A stretch of DNA of 64,000 bases from Lichenicola cladoniae. GTDB lineage: Bacteria > Pseudomonadota > Alphaproteobacteria > Acetobacterales > Acetobacteraceae. Shown here piece after piece: positions 1 to 8,289 of this stretch. The DNA lies in contig NZ_CP053712.1 in assembly GCF_013201075.1 (NCBI RefSeq), forward strand, positions 62,001-126,000, in the 5' to 3' direction. The notes beneath the pieces are model-generated. The model saw only the letters and a list, made by a program, of their open reading frames with translations. It did not search any database and was not told the origin of the DNA. Every line of letters begins with the position of its first letter. Positions within the stretch are counted from its first letter, which is position 1. A program made the position numbers and the translations under genes.

Positions 1-117
1 AAACCACTCGCGCCCCAAGCAGAGGCTGCGAGGCTGGTAGACGCCCAGGAGCAGATCCGGCGCACGCTCGACGCCCTCGACAGCAAGCGGACCCCAATGC
101 CTCGGATCGTTCGATGA
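1..117 (+). CDS. C-terminal end of an unidentified protein (cut by window edge)
   Basis: An open frame runs from the first base to a TGA at 115-117, giving 38 residues rich in Ala, Arg and Leu that look helical and end in a basic tail. No motif identifies it. Its position just upstream of a TraL/TraM-like pair suggests the last residues of a mobilisation protein, possibly the relaxase, but that rests on gene order only. There is no visible terminator before the next gene, so it may head the same operon. Confidence 0.35.
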   Translation, partial: KPLAPQAEAARLVDAQEQIRRTLDALDSKRTPMPRIVR

Positions 118-223
118 TGAAGGCTGACGCACAAACCAGACGCTTTGAACTGGTTCACGAAGCCCATCCCCGTTCGCGCCGAGTATCGCCACGATGACCC
201 TGGACGACAGAAAGGAGGCCAGC

Positions 224-985
224 ATGGCCAAGCCAGCACCCACCGTTTCGACGCAAATTCCAAGTTTCATTGTGCCACTCGGTCGCGGCGGCCGTGGCAA
301 GACCTGGTGGATCCGCTGGGTCGTGGAGCGCGCGCAAAGTCAGGGCAGAGAGATCGTGGTCGCCGACGCGGACCGCACCAATGCGACCCTCTCGGCCTAT
401 TTCGAGGGTGTCGTGTCACCGCCCTCCGCTGACGATCGCGACGTGCGTGAATGGCTGGCCGCCTTTGTCGAACAGCAGATCGAGAGCCGGTTCACCTCCG
501 TCCTGGACTTCGGCGGCGGGGATCTTATCCTCAAGCGGGTTGCCCGAGAAATCGGTCTGGTCGACTTCCTGCTCGAGCACGGTATCCGGCCGATTGCGGT
601 GCATCTCATCGGTCCCGATCGCGACGACCTTGCCTACCTCCAGGAGGTCGAGCGGGACGGTGTGTTCGCCCCCGAAGCAACCATTCTGGTGCTCAACGAG
701 GCGCTGGTGTCGCCGCACAAAACGGCTGCCACGGCATTTGCGGAAACAGTGCGGTCGCATCCGATCCTCGAGCAGACGGTCGCTCGCGGTGCCCGCCTGG
801 TCACCATGCCGCGCCTTGAGCCGGCGAGCGAAATCGACATGCGCCGGTTGACGTTCGCCGCCGCCGAAGCTGGCCGGGTCAAACCGGGACAGGATCCGAT
901 CGGTCCGTGGAAGCGCCAGCAGATCGCCCTGTGGCGGCGCAGCATGGAAGAGGCCTTTGCTCCCGTGGCGGACTGGCTGCCGTGA
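224..985 (+). CDS. TraL/MobD-like P-loop ATPase
   Basis: A 253-residue cytoplasmic protein with a deviant Walker A loop, PLGRGGRGKTWW, near residue 20, and a following VVADADRTNATLSAYF segment. The latter resembles the DTDPVNATF motif of IncP TraL and the related MobD ATPases, which are ParA-like nucleotide-binding proteins of mobilisation regions. An in-frame ATG lies 30 bases upstream at 194. The start at 224 is preferred because AAAGGAGG at 211-218 is a strong ribosome binding site. The stop overlaps the GTG of the next gene (GTGA), so the two are translationally coupled. Its exact job in DNA transfer is not established in this family; the TraL assignment is by motif memory, and MinD/ParA-like ATPase is the safe general call. 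Confidence 0.6.
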   Translation: MAKPAPTVSTQIPSFIVPLGRGGRGKTWWIRWVVERAQSQGREIVVADADRTNATLSAYFEGVVSPPSADDRDVREWLAAFVEQQIESRFTSVLDFGGGDLILKRVAREIGLVDFLLEHGIRPIAVHLIGPDRDDLAYLQEVERDGVFAPEATILVLNEALVSPHKTAATAFAETVRSHPILEQTVARGARLVTMPRLEPASEIDMRRLTFAAAEAGRVKPGQDPIGPWKRQQIALWRRSMEEAFAPVADWLP

Positions 986-1761
986 TCACCGCCGCAGACT
1001 ATTGGCAGCGGGTTCGCAAGGGCGTGAGTCCGCCAGTTCCCGCAGCCAGTCCACCTTCTGCACCCGCCGCCGTACCGGCCATCGTGCCGACACCGCCGCA
1101 GCCGGACCCGAGCGGCGAAGAGGTCGAGAAGCTTCTGGCCGAGATGCGTGAGGGCGCTCGACGCGCCGGCATGCAACGTGATGACCCGTTGATGCCGTTG
1201 CTGACGTCCCTGGCGCACTCCATCCGCTTCCTGGGCGATCGCACCTCTCGCAGCGACAAGGTGGCCCAGGATGCCAGCACACAGATCATCCAGGCCCTTC
1301 TGCAGAGCCGACAGAACGCGGATGCCGAGATCGCTCGCTTCCAGGCCGGGGTTGCTAGCAGCGAGGCAGACACCATTCAGCGTGTCGGCAGCGCGATTGC
1401 CCAAAGCGCTGATGCGGCTCTTACGCGGCGGGTGAAGGTCTTCGACCGCAACACGGCCCTGTCGGCTGCGGCGACTCTGTTTGGCGTGGCGATTGCATGT
1501 CTCGGCGGTGGCTACTGGTGGGGCCATCGCTCGGCAGCTGCGGAGATCCACGAGACCGAGCTAGGGTTGCAGGCAGCCTTCAAGGACGACCCCGCGACCG
1601 CCAAGATGTGGCTGGGCCTGATGCAGTGGAACAGCCTGTCCGATGCACTCACCCACTGCCGTGATCCCAGATTTGCCAATGTCCAAGATGGACGTCGTGG
1701 ATGCGCAGTTCCGTTCTGGATCCAGGCGCCGGTTGGCACGACCCCTGATCTTCATTCGTGA
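982..1761 (+). CDS. TraM-like membrane-anchored mobilisation protein
   Basis: Starts at a GTG that overlaps the stop of the TraL-like gene, giving 259 residues. The N-terminus is Pro/Ala rich and probably disordered. The central part has an RDDPLMPLLTSL segment resembling the RDDPILMLHTLN region of IncP TraM, followed by a long helical or coiled-coil stretch. One hydrophobic segment near residues 155-175 (AAATLFGVAIACLGGGYWW) would anchor the protein in the inner membrane, with a soluble C-terminal domain beyond it. Coupling to a TraL-like ATPase reproduces the traL-traM order of IncP-type transfer regions. The membrane segment is visible. The family name is inference. Confidence 0.5.
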   Translation: MITAADYWQRVRKGVSPPVPAASPPSAPAAVPAIVPTPPQPDPSGEEVEKLLAEMREGARRAGMQRDDPLMPLLTSLAHSIRFLGDRTSRSDKVAQDASTQIIQALLQSRQNADAEIARFQAGVASSEADTIQRVGSAIAQSADAALTRRVKVFDRNTALSAAATLFGVAIACLGGGYWWGHRSAAAEIHETELGLQAAFKDDPATAKMWLGLMQWNSLSDALTHCRDPRFANVQDGRRGCAVPFWIQAPVGTTPDLHS

Positions 1762-2189
1762 ATGAGAGGGTTTCATGTCGATCGGTTCGCCCAAGTGCAA
1801 CGTCATCGCGGGTCCTCAACCTACATCGGCCACCTGCTAGATCAGAAAGATGTAGCCACTGTTGCGAGGATCGCAAAAGTTGAAGGATGGTCTGTACGGT
1901 TTGATGTCTTCAATTTCCTGGGCTCGTCATGTGGCTAGCTTCAGGGCAGCTTGGAGGGCCGGTAGATGCCGTAGTGGGCTGGGCGTGAACCCAGCCAGGC
2001 GCTGCAGGCGTTCGAGGAGGTGGGGCATCATTCCACCGACCAGAAGCGCCTGAGGATGGCGACATCTCGCGGCCAGAAGGCATGCTAGGATAATCGCACT
2101 AGCGATGCACGCAGCGCGCATATGACCTCTGGTTTATTTCTAACGAGAGAAACCAGATCCTTGTTGATACGTATGTAGTAGGATGATAT
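1762..2189. other. Intergenic region without a recognisable gene
   Basis: No open frame here has convincing composition or a ribosome binding site. The short frames present look like chance. The last 80 bases are AT-rich compared with the surroundings and end in AGGAT five bases before the toxin start codon. The promoter of the toxin-antitoxin operon should therefore lie at about 2120-2180. Confidence 0.5.
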
Positions 2190-2594
2190 ATGTCTGACGA
2201 TGGGATGCGGCGCCTACTGGACTATCATCGGCGACGTATCTGGATGGCAAATGGCTGGTGCCTCCGGTTCCAGGTCAAGGAAGTAGCTCTCACACAGGAG
2301 CGGCCGTATGGGATTAAGTACTCATTCACGCTTCATGACATGGACATGGCTCGCCTTCTCGGCTTCGATAATGCGCATGGTCTGCCGCGTCGAATAGCTT
2401 ACGACCACCAACATAAGTTCAAGCGAACCGAACGCCTGGTTCCGTACATCTACCACGGCACAGACGAGCTTTTGGTCGACTTTTTTGATGAAGTTGAACG
2501 AGCATGTCTGGCTGACGGCGTCGAATTTGAGTTCGACGATCAAGAAATTGAGCTGGAAGAAGAACTAGACGATGGCAAAGAGGTCTCTGATTGA
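2190..2594 (+). CDS. tumE: TumE-family toxin (DUF6516)
   Basis: A 134-residue acidic protein whose layout fits the TumE/DUF6516 toxins. It has an N-terminal strand-rich part with a YSFTLHD segment, a middle DHQHKFKRTERLVPYIYHGTDELLVDFFDEVE segment, and a glutamate-rich C-terminus. In this family the protein is the toxin of a type II pair and its gene precedes that of a winged-helix antitoxin. That order is kept here: the last 23 bases overlap the next gene. The start is supported by AGGAT five bases upstream. The catalytic activity of the family is not settled. Such a pair on a plasmid would stabilise inheritance. Confidence 0.7.
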   Translation: MSDDGMRRLLDYHRRRIWMANGWCLRFQVKEVALTQERPYGIKYSFTLHDMDMARLLGFDNAHGLPRRIAYDHQHKFKRTERLVPYIYHGTDELLVDFFDEVERACLADGVEFEFDDQEIELEEELDDGKEVSD

Positions 2595-2928
2595 GCTCCG
2601 TGAAGAAATGCGTGCTGTTGCACGTGGAGATCGCCAGGCCTCGGCTCTCCCAGCCGGCGCCGTTCTTGACGTACTGTCGGTTCCGGAGAACCTCGACCTT
2701 CTGCGAATGATCGCAAACAGTGCGCCTGCGTCGGTATCCGAGTTGGCCGCATTGGCGAACCGCGCGCAGGCCAATGTGTCGCGGGCGCTCCATCGTCTGG
2801 CAACGCACGGGTTGATCAGCCTTGAGCGTGAGGGCAAGCAGGTTCGTCCCGTGCTAATTGCTCAAGAAATTCGGGTCAATCTTGCCCAAAGCACCTACCG
2901 GACCGTACGAGTTCTGGAGACCGCATAA
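2572..2928 (+). CDS. tumA: TumA-family winged-helix antitoxin
   Basis: A 118-residue protein with a clear winged helix-turn-helix. The segment PASVSELAALANRAQANVSRALHRLATHGLIS (about residues 52-83) reads as helix-turn-recognition helix, and EREGKQVRPVLIAQEIRVNL forms the wing. This is the HVO_A0114/ArsR-like fold used by TumA antitoxins. The start codon lies inside the toxin gene after GGAAGAAG, so translation is coupled to the toxin. It probably neutralises the toxin and represses the shared promoter; both roles are inferred from the family and the gene order. Confidence 0.7.
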   Translation: MAKRSLIELREEMRAVARGDRQASALPAGAVLDVLSVPENLDLLRMIANSAPASVSELAALANRAQANVSRALHRLATHGLISLEREGKQVRPVLIAQEIRVNLAQSTYRTVRVLETA

Positions 2929-3210
2929 GCAACGCGACCGGAATTTCGTTTACCAGCTGCAGCTGGCAAACTGGTATCTGGCTGCCAGTTTATCTAAAGG
3001 ATCAACCTCGCGGACCGGCGTTGTTGCGTGGACCGGGCGGGAGGCAAGAGCTTGCCCTACCCGGTGATCGCTTCAGACGGTGGGAACGGAGATGGGCCTG
3101 GCGATCCGGATCATTTGGTTGAGGGCACAGATGGCGATGGCGACCTCAGCTTTCTGACCGGCGGTCGACCGCGCTCTGAGCTGCGGATTCCGAGGCAAAG
3201 CGGCCGGTGA
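2929..3210. other. Junction between the toxin-antitoxin pair and the ISL3 element
   Basis: Contains a perfect 14-bp palindrome, CCAGCTGCAGCTGG, at 2953-2966, twenty-four bases after the antitoxin stop, followed by partial repeats of CTGGC. On the minus strand about 3073-3205 reads as a short tail (AEVAIAICALNQMIRIARPISV) that resembles the C-terminus of a DDE transposase. I could not name a family. No intact gene is present. Confidence 0.4.
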
Positions 3211-4981
3211 TTCCGGGCTCATCCGTGCTTTTGGTGCAGCTTGACGGCAAACATGGAGGAAACGGTCGTTATCATGCGGCAATCAGAACGCGGCGGCGAA
3301 GGAGGTCATATCCGGCGCGGCCATACATGGTCCGTTTCAGCACCTTCAATCGATTGATCTGTCCCTCAACCGGACTGGTGCTCCAAGGTTCAGTGAGTGC
3401 TGCCAATACGGCGCCGTGATCACGATCGATACCGCGGACGAAAGCATCGAGCTCCGTACCTCTGGCACCAGCCAACCAGTTCTTGAACTCCTTTGTCGGA
3501 TCCGCCTTCGACCTCTTCTGCATGAGTGCCGCAAAACCGGTCGCCAGTTCTCCCGCCTGGGAAAGGCCCGGAGCCAGTCCAGCTAATTGGCTGATGAAGA
3601 TACCTTCCTGATCGCTAAGCTTGTCGGATGGCGTCGTGAGCCATCGTGCGCAGCGTCGGCTCGAAGGCACAGGCCAGGCTGCTGCACGTCGTACTTCTGC
3701 TGCGTATGGCGACGGATCCTCATGGCGACGCCGTGCTACCCAGCGGGCCACAGGCCCTCGGCTGCCTGTAAAACCGCCTTGGCGCAGTTCCCGCCATAGC
3801 CGGCTCGCATTGCGACATCCTTCGCGCCAACGGTCTTCGAGAACCGGAATATGCACGTCCAGTGGCTGGGGCTGCCTGGGCTTGCTGTGCGCGGGCGGTC
3901 CACTCGCCTTCAGCCAGCGGCGGACCACGATCGCACTCATCCCCAATGCCGGGGCGATCGCCTCGGCCGATAGGCCACTCGAATGCAACCGGCGCAATTC
4001 CTTAAAGCGTGCCTGTCGCTGACCCTGTCGTTCTGCTCGCTGCCGCGATGCGCTCGTACTGTACGGTGACAACATCGTCTCTTCCGGCGCCGAACTTTCC
4101 CCTTGCACGACGGCCTTCGCTGCCTGACGCACCGCGCCACGATTGCGATCGACGGCTGCCTGCAGCGTGTCTCCGAGGTTGCGTAGCAGGTGCCAGCGGT
4201 CGGCAACCTGTATGGCCGCCGGCGCGCCTTGCCGAGCCCCTTCTGCGTAAGCCCCGGCACGATCACGGGCGATCACCTCTACGCCTGGATGTTGATGCAG
4301 CCAGCTCGCGACAACCTCGGCGCTGCGCTCGGGCAGTATATCAATGACACGCCTACGCTCCAGGTCGCAGATGATCGTTCCATAGCGTTTCCCGCGCCGC
4401 CACGCCCAATCATCGATCCCCACCACCCGAGGTGAAGGCTGCTGCTCCAGATAGGTCGCTCTGATCAGGCGTAGCAACGTGTCGCCGCTGATCGGCATGG
4501 CCAGACGACCTGCGAGCCGGGCTCCGGCTTCACCGCCCAAAGCAAAGCCGATATGGCGCTGGATGCTTTCCAGACGCGCAGTCCGGCGGGCGCTGGGGCA
4601 CACGACATTAGGCAGTCGTTCAGTGAAGATCCGACGTGGGCAATCGGTAGTCACACAGCGAAACCGCCGCGCGTGCAACTCGACAACGACGGTACGTCCT
4701 TGCCACGGAAGGTCGGCCAGGGTTCGCCTGTAGCGGCTGTGGATCTGTCCAGACTGGATGCAACACAGTGGACATGGACTCTGGACCGACTTCGGCGCGG
4801 TGATGATGGTGACAAGATCAGGCCCGGGTATGACCTGCAGAACAGAAAGGCCGACTGGGATCAGCGGCAAAAGACAGCGAGACAAGGCAGAAAATCAAAC
4901 CTTTCAAAGCACTGACCCTCATATGGAGCTCGCTAGCCCTCGCGCCATGAAGCTGCACCAAAAGCACGGATGAGCCCGGAA
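3211..4981 (-). mobile_element. ISL3-family insertion sequence (1771 bp)
   Basis: Bounded by a perfect 32-bp inverted repeat: left copy 3211-3242 beginning TTCCGGGCTCATCCG, right copy 4950-4981 as its exact reverse complement. It contains one transposase gene on the minus strand. ISL3 elements normally make 8-bp target duplications. The flanks here (left ending CCGGTGA, right beginning TGCATGA) show none, so the element probably took part in a deletion after insertion. The right end abuts 52 bp of an IS21 terminus. Confidence 0.9.
3272..4885 (-). CDS. ISL3-family transposase
   Basis: An intact 537-residue transposase. The N-terminus has a zinc-ribbon-like CPLC...C...C cluster (about residues 37-50, with CVTTDCPRRIF later), then an HTH region. 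The ISL3 DDE core follows, including GIDDWAWRRGKRYGTIICDLERRRVIDILP, DRAGAYAEGARQGAPAAIQVADRWHLLRNL, and the C-terminal WSTSPVEGQINRLKVLKRTMYGRAGYDLLRRR that carries the last acidic catalytic residue. Length and order match ISL3 transposases. No frameshift is seen, so the protein is probably functional. Confidence 0.92.
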   Translation of the reverse strand: MSRCLLPLIPVGLSVLQVIPGPDLVTIITAPKSVQSPCPLCCIQSGQIHSRYRRTLADLPWQGRTVVVELHARRFRCVTTDCPRRIFTERLPNVVCPSARRTARLESIQRHIGFALGGEAGARLAGRLAMPISGDTLLRLIRATYLEQQPSPRVVGIDDWAWRRGKRYGTIICDLERRRVIDILPERSAEVVASWLHQHPGVEVIARDRAGAYAEGARQGAPAAIQVADRWHLLRNLGDTLQAAVDRNRGAVRQAAKAVVQGESSAPEETMLSPYSTSASRQRAERQGQRQARFKELRRLHSSGLSAEAIAPALGMSAIVVRRWLKASGPPAHSKPRQPQPLDVHIPVLEDRWREGCRNASRLWRELRQGGFTGSRGPVARWVARRRHEDPSPYAAEVRRAAAWPVPSSRRCARWLTTPSDKLSDQEGIFISQLAGLAPGLSQAGELATGFAALMQKRSKADPTKEFKNWLAGARGTELDAFVRGIDRDHGAVLAALTEPWSTSPVEGQINRLKVLKRTMYGRAGYDLLRRRVLIAA

Positions 4982-5033
4982 TGCATGATCAGGATCCACC
5001 GGAATGAATGATCACGATCAACCGGAATACGCA
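4982..5033. mobile_element. Terminal fragment of an IS21-family element
   Basis: Carries repeated GGAATG/GATCA motifs and ends with ATCAACCGGAATACGCA, which corresponds to the right terminus of the intact IS21 copy at 17782-20447 (ending ATCAACGGAATACGCA). The rest of that IS21 is missing; the ISL3 element begins immediately next to it. This suggests that an IS21 first interrupted the methyltransferase gene, and most of it was then lost when or after ISL3 arrived. Confidence 0.7.
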
Positions 5034-5460
5034 TACCGCGCAGTGTCAGGCGGTTGAGCGCCTGATATTTCGCCGTCTTGCTCTTGGTCTCAGACAGCAG
5101 ACCGGAGAACCCCTTGCAGGGCGCCGACAGGAACAGGATGTGCGGGTGCTGGTGGCCGAACGCCCGATGGATGTCGGCCGCCGTCGCCTCGCGCCAGTCT
5201 GCCGGCGGCTCGCAGCCGTGGAACGCGCGGAATTGATCGTGGTCGAACAGGTTGAGCACCGTGCCGGGCACCCCGGCCAGCCGGCCGAAGTCGCGGATCG
5301 CCGCGGCGTCGACGTCGATGCCGCCGAGGCAGCGGAACTCGGCGGTCAGGCTCCTGACGCGCGCGCTCGCGTTGTTGAAGCCGCGCGCACCGCCGCCGAG
5401 CCCCGCGAAAAGGTGGGCATGGTTGATGACGTGATGAGTGCCGTCGTTCGTTTGCAGCAT
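5034..5460 (-). pseudogene. DNA (cytosine-5) methyltransferase, N-terminal fragment
   Basis: The first 142 residues of a C5 cytosine methyltransferase. Motif I (FAGLGGGARGF, residues 18-28) binds S-adenosylmethionine, GGIDVD is the motif II region, and APCKGFSG (residues 113-120) is motif IV with catalytic Cys115. The gene is cut at 5034 by an IS21 end, so the catalytic loop survives but the target recognition domain and motifs VIII-X are gone. The fragment cannot be active. The 116-residue gene at 6844-7194 lies upstream on the same strand, separated only by the IS630, so the two were probably neighbours in one operon. Confidence 0.85.
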
Positions 5461-5663
5461 GTGAGGATCTCCCTGATCCCCTTCCCGCCGTCAGCTGGCG
5501 GTTGGCCGTGCAACGGCGACGCTCTGGCGTCGGGACCGGAGCCACGCGCAGGCCGGCTCGCCGGGCGAGCATGGCGAGGACTCAACCGTTGCGCGGGCGA
5601 CCGCCAGATGAGAGGCCGGTTTTCTCCTGTCCGTCTCCGTTCTGCTTTTGAGGTCGCCTTATA

Positions 5664-6837
5664 CCAACCCCGCTAGAGACTGACACACGCCCATTCACGC
5701 GTGCCGATTGATTTGATGCGAGCCGGGTCGGCGATTAGCCAGTTCCAGGCGCGTCTGCAGGCGTCCACGATGGAGGCGTAGCTTTCCCAAACCAGGGCGC
5801 AGAGTTTATTTTGGCGCAGGTAGTCCCAGACATTCTCCATCGGGTTCAGCTCGGGGCTGTAGGGTGGCAAATGCAGCAGGACGATGTTGTCCGGCACCAC
5901 CAGCTCCCTGCCTGGCTGGTGCCAGCCTGCGCCGTCGCAAGTTAAGACAGCGATGGCGTCCTTTGCGACCTGCGTGCTGATCTCTGCTAGGTGCAGGTTC
6001 ATCATTTCGGTATTGGCAGTCGGCGTAATCATCGCGGCGCCGACGCCGCGCGCCGGGCAGATGGCCCCAAAAATATAGGCGTTGTCATGCCGGTTATCGC
6101 GAACCATCGATGGCCTTGAGCCGACCGGCGCCCAGATATAGGCATGGGTGCCTTTCTGGCCGAACCTGGCTTCGTCCTGGAACCAGATTTCTATCGGCGT
6201 ATTGGCCGTGGTGCCGGCGAGCTTGGCACGCACCAGGCTGGTGAAGTTTTTTTAAAAGCCTCCTCGGCCGCAGCATCCTTCTTCGGATGCACCGGACCCG
6301 GCTGCAGCCGGGTCAAACCAAGTTCGCCCAGCCAGACGCCGATCGTGTTCTCATGCACGTCCACCGACCACAGGCGCGCCACTTCCGCCCGTAGGTCGGA
6401 GCATCGCCAGCGCACCACCTTGTGGATGTCAGGGTCAGGGCCCTGGATCACCAGCGCGCGCAACTCTGCCTTCTGCGCCTCGGTCAGGAAGGGCTCGCGG
6501 CCCGGGCTTTTGCGCGACTTCAGGCCAGCAATGCCCTCGGCGTTATAGCGGTGCACCCAATCGCTCAGGGTCTGGCGATCCATGCCGTTCAGCGCAGCCG
6601 CCTCGCTGCGGGCGCGACCTTCGAGCACCAATGCCAGCGCCAGGATGCGCCGGACCTGTCCGCCGTCAGTGCATCTCGCCGAGGCCGCACGAAGCTCCGT
6701 CGCCGTATGCTCATCCCGCGTGATCGTAACCGGCGCGCCCATGCCCTACCCCTAACTGCGAATCGCAACACCGCGCTATCGAGTCAGACTTTGAGGCACA
6801 TGGAAATCCCTGGAGAGTCAGGGTCATCCAGGGTTGG
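5664..6837 (-). mobile_element. IS630-family insertion sequence
   Basis: Ends carry a short inverted repeat (ATACCAACCC at 5661-5670 and its complement at 6831-6840). Read as CCAACCC...GGGTTGG, the element is flanked by TA on both sides (5662-5663 and 6838-6839), the TA duplication expected of IS630/Tc1-mariner transposition. It contains a two-frame transposase on the minus strand and lies between a hypothetical gene and the methyltransferase remnant. Confidence 0.8.
5673..6742 (-). CDS. IS630-family transposase made by -1 frameshifting
   Basis: Two overlapping minus-strand frames make one enzyme. The first (6742 to 6191) holds the helix-turn-helix DNA-binding part (GMDRQTLSDWVHRYNAEGIAGL and a second HTH). 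The second (to 5673) holds the DDE core with FQDEARFGQKG, LTCDGAGWHQ and LPPYSPELNPMENVW. At about 6247-6254 the coding strand reads TTTAAAAAAACTTC. A -1 slip on this seven-A run joins the two frames cleanly (FKKNFTSLVRAKLAG). This is a programmed-frameshift arrangement known in IS630 elements rather than an obvious lesion, although a simple sequencing or mutational indel cannot be excluded. Confidence 0.85.
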
Positions 6838-6843
6838 TATTAT

Positions 6844-7194
6844 CTATGCAGCAGCCTTCAGCGCCATCGCTTGCCGGCGCCGGTAGAACCGTTCGAGGTC
6901 GGGGAGATCGGGATAGGCGGTTGGCACCTTCCAAAGTCCCTCGTCGTCGTGAAGGATCAGCATCCGCACGCTTATCGTCTGTCGGCGGCCGTCGCGGAGC
7001 GACCGCACGACCGCCAGATCCGACCGGCCGCTGATGAAGCGGCTTTCCCATTGGCCGGTCCGGGGATTGCGCCATGCTGCCCCGAGCGTTCCGTTCAGGA
7101 ACGCCTCGACCATCCACGGCACCCGACAGACCGGCGTGCCACCGAACCGGTCACGAAAGAACCCTTGGTCCTGCAAGTAATAAATGCTGCCCAC
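6844..7194 (-). CDS. Hypothetical protein (116 aa)
   Basis: A complete-looking frame of 116 residues, rich in Arg and aromatic residues, starting MGSIYYLQDQGFF and ending RRRQAMALKAAA. No domain is recognised. The stop is only seven bases from the IS630 end, so the element inserted just behind the gene. The truncated cytosine methyltransferase lies beyond the element on the same strand, suggesting the gene belonged to the same lost operon, perhaps of phage or plasmid origin. Its upstream region was replaced by IS256 sequence. Confidence 0.5.
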   Translation of the reverse strand: MGSIYYLQDQGFFRDRFGGTPVCRVPWMVEAFLNGTLGAAWRNPRTGQWESRFISGRSDLAVVRSLRDGRRQTISVRMLILHDDEGLWKVPTAYPDLPDLERFYRRRQAMALKAAA

Positions 7195-7266
7195 AGCGAT
7201 GACGCCGACGCGCAGCGGGTTGAGGCCGCCTCGGGAGCTATGCCGGAATTTGGGTGACGCGGGTGA

Positions 7267-8178
7267 TCAGGCGGCGTTGTGTGCTGGCGTGTTGATGACC
7301 TCGACGCCGTTCTTGAATGTGACGCCCTCGATGACCTTGGGCGACTGGTTCTCGCCTTTCAGCCGGCGCCATGTTTTTGCAGCAGCTGTAACAAGCTTGA
7401 ACACCATGAGTCTGGCCGTGTCCTGCGACAGCGCACCCTTGGTGCGGACGGTGCGGTGCCTGACAGTAGCGAACACGCTCTCGATCGGGTTTGATGTGCG
7501 CAAATGGTCCCAGTGCTCGGCAGGGAAGTCGTAGAAGGTCAGCAGCCGGTCACGATCCTTGACCAGGCAGGTGACCGCCTTCTCGTATTTGACCACATAC
7601 TTTTCGGCAAATGTCGCGATCGCTACTTCGGCCGTGGCACGATCCGGCGCTGTCCAGATCTCACGCAGATCGGCTTTGACCGCCGGCTGGAGGGACTTGG
7701 GCATCTTGTTCAGCACATTTGCCGTTTTGTGCACCGTGCAGCGCTGATGCCGCGTCGCCGGGCAGACCTCCTCAAGCGCCTTCCAGAAGCCCAGGGCGCC
7801 GTCGCCGGTGGCGAGCTCGGGTGCGATCGTCAAGCCGCGGGCCTTCAGGTCGACCAGCAGCTCGCGCCAGCTCTGGGTACTTTCCCGCATGCCCACCTGG
7901 AAGCCGACCAGCTCCTTCCGGCCCTCCGGGGTGGCGCCTATCAGCACCAGCATGCATTCCGCCTGCGGCTCCATCCGCGCCTGCAGATAGACGCCGTTTG
8001 CCCAGATGTAGACGGAGCGCCGGGCCGACAGGTCGCGCCGTTGCCAGCGCGTGTAATCGGCCTGCCATTCGTCGCGCAGCCGGGCGATCACCGACGGCGA
8101 CAGGTTCGGCGCGTCGCGACCCAACAGCGCGCCAAGTGCCTCCTGGAAATCGCCCATCGAGACGCCGCGCAGGTAGAG
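7267..8178 (-). pseudogene. IS256-family transposase, N-terminally truncated
   Basis: About 304 residues of a mutator-type (IS256) transposase. Recognisable parts are LYLRGVSMGDFQEALGALLG, the catalytic region around DLKARGLTIAPELATGDGALGFWKAL, RCTVHKTANVLNKMPKSLQ, and the C-terminal SNPIESVFATVRHRTVRTKGALS. The N-terminal third is missing because an IS21 element begins at 8179, exactly at the codon before LYLRG. The missing part is not on the far side of that IS21, so the junction is a deletion end point rather than a simple insertion. Confidence 0.88.
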
Positions 8179-8289
8179 TGTTGATTTGCATTGAGATCTG
8201 CCCCGGGTAGGGCCTGAGTTTTCGCTGAGATTTGACCCGTGTCTGTTCACATCCCTTGCCGAATGGTTGGGGTTATTGGAGTGATCGAC

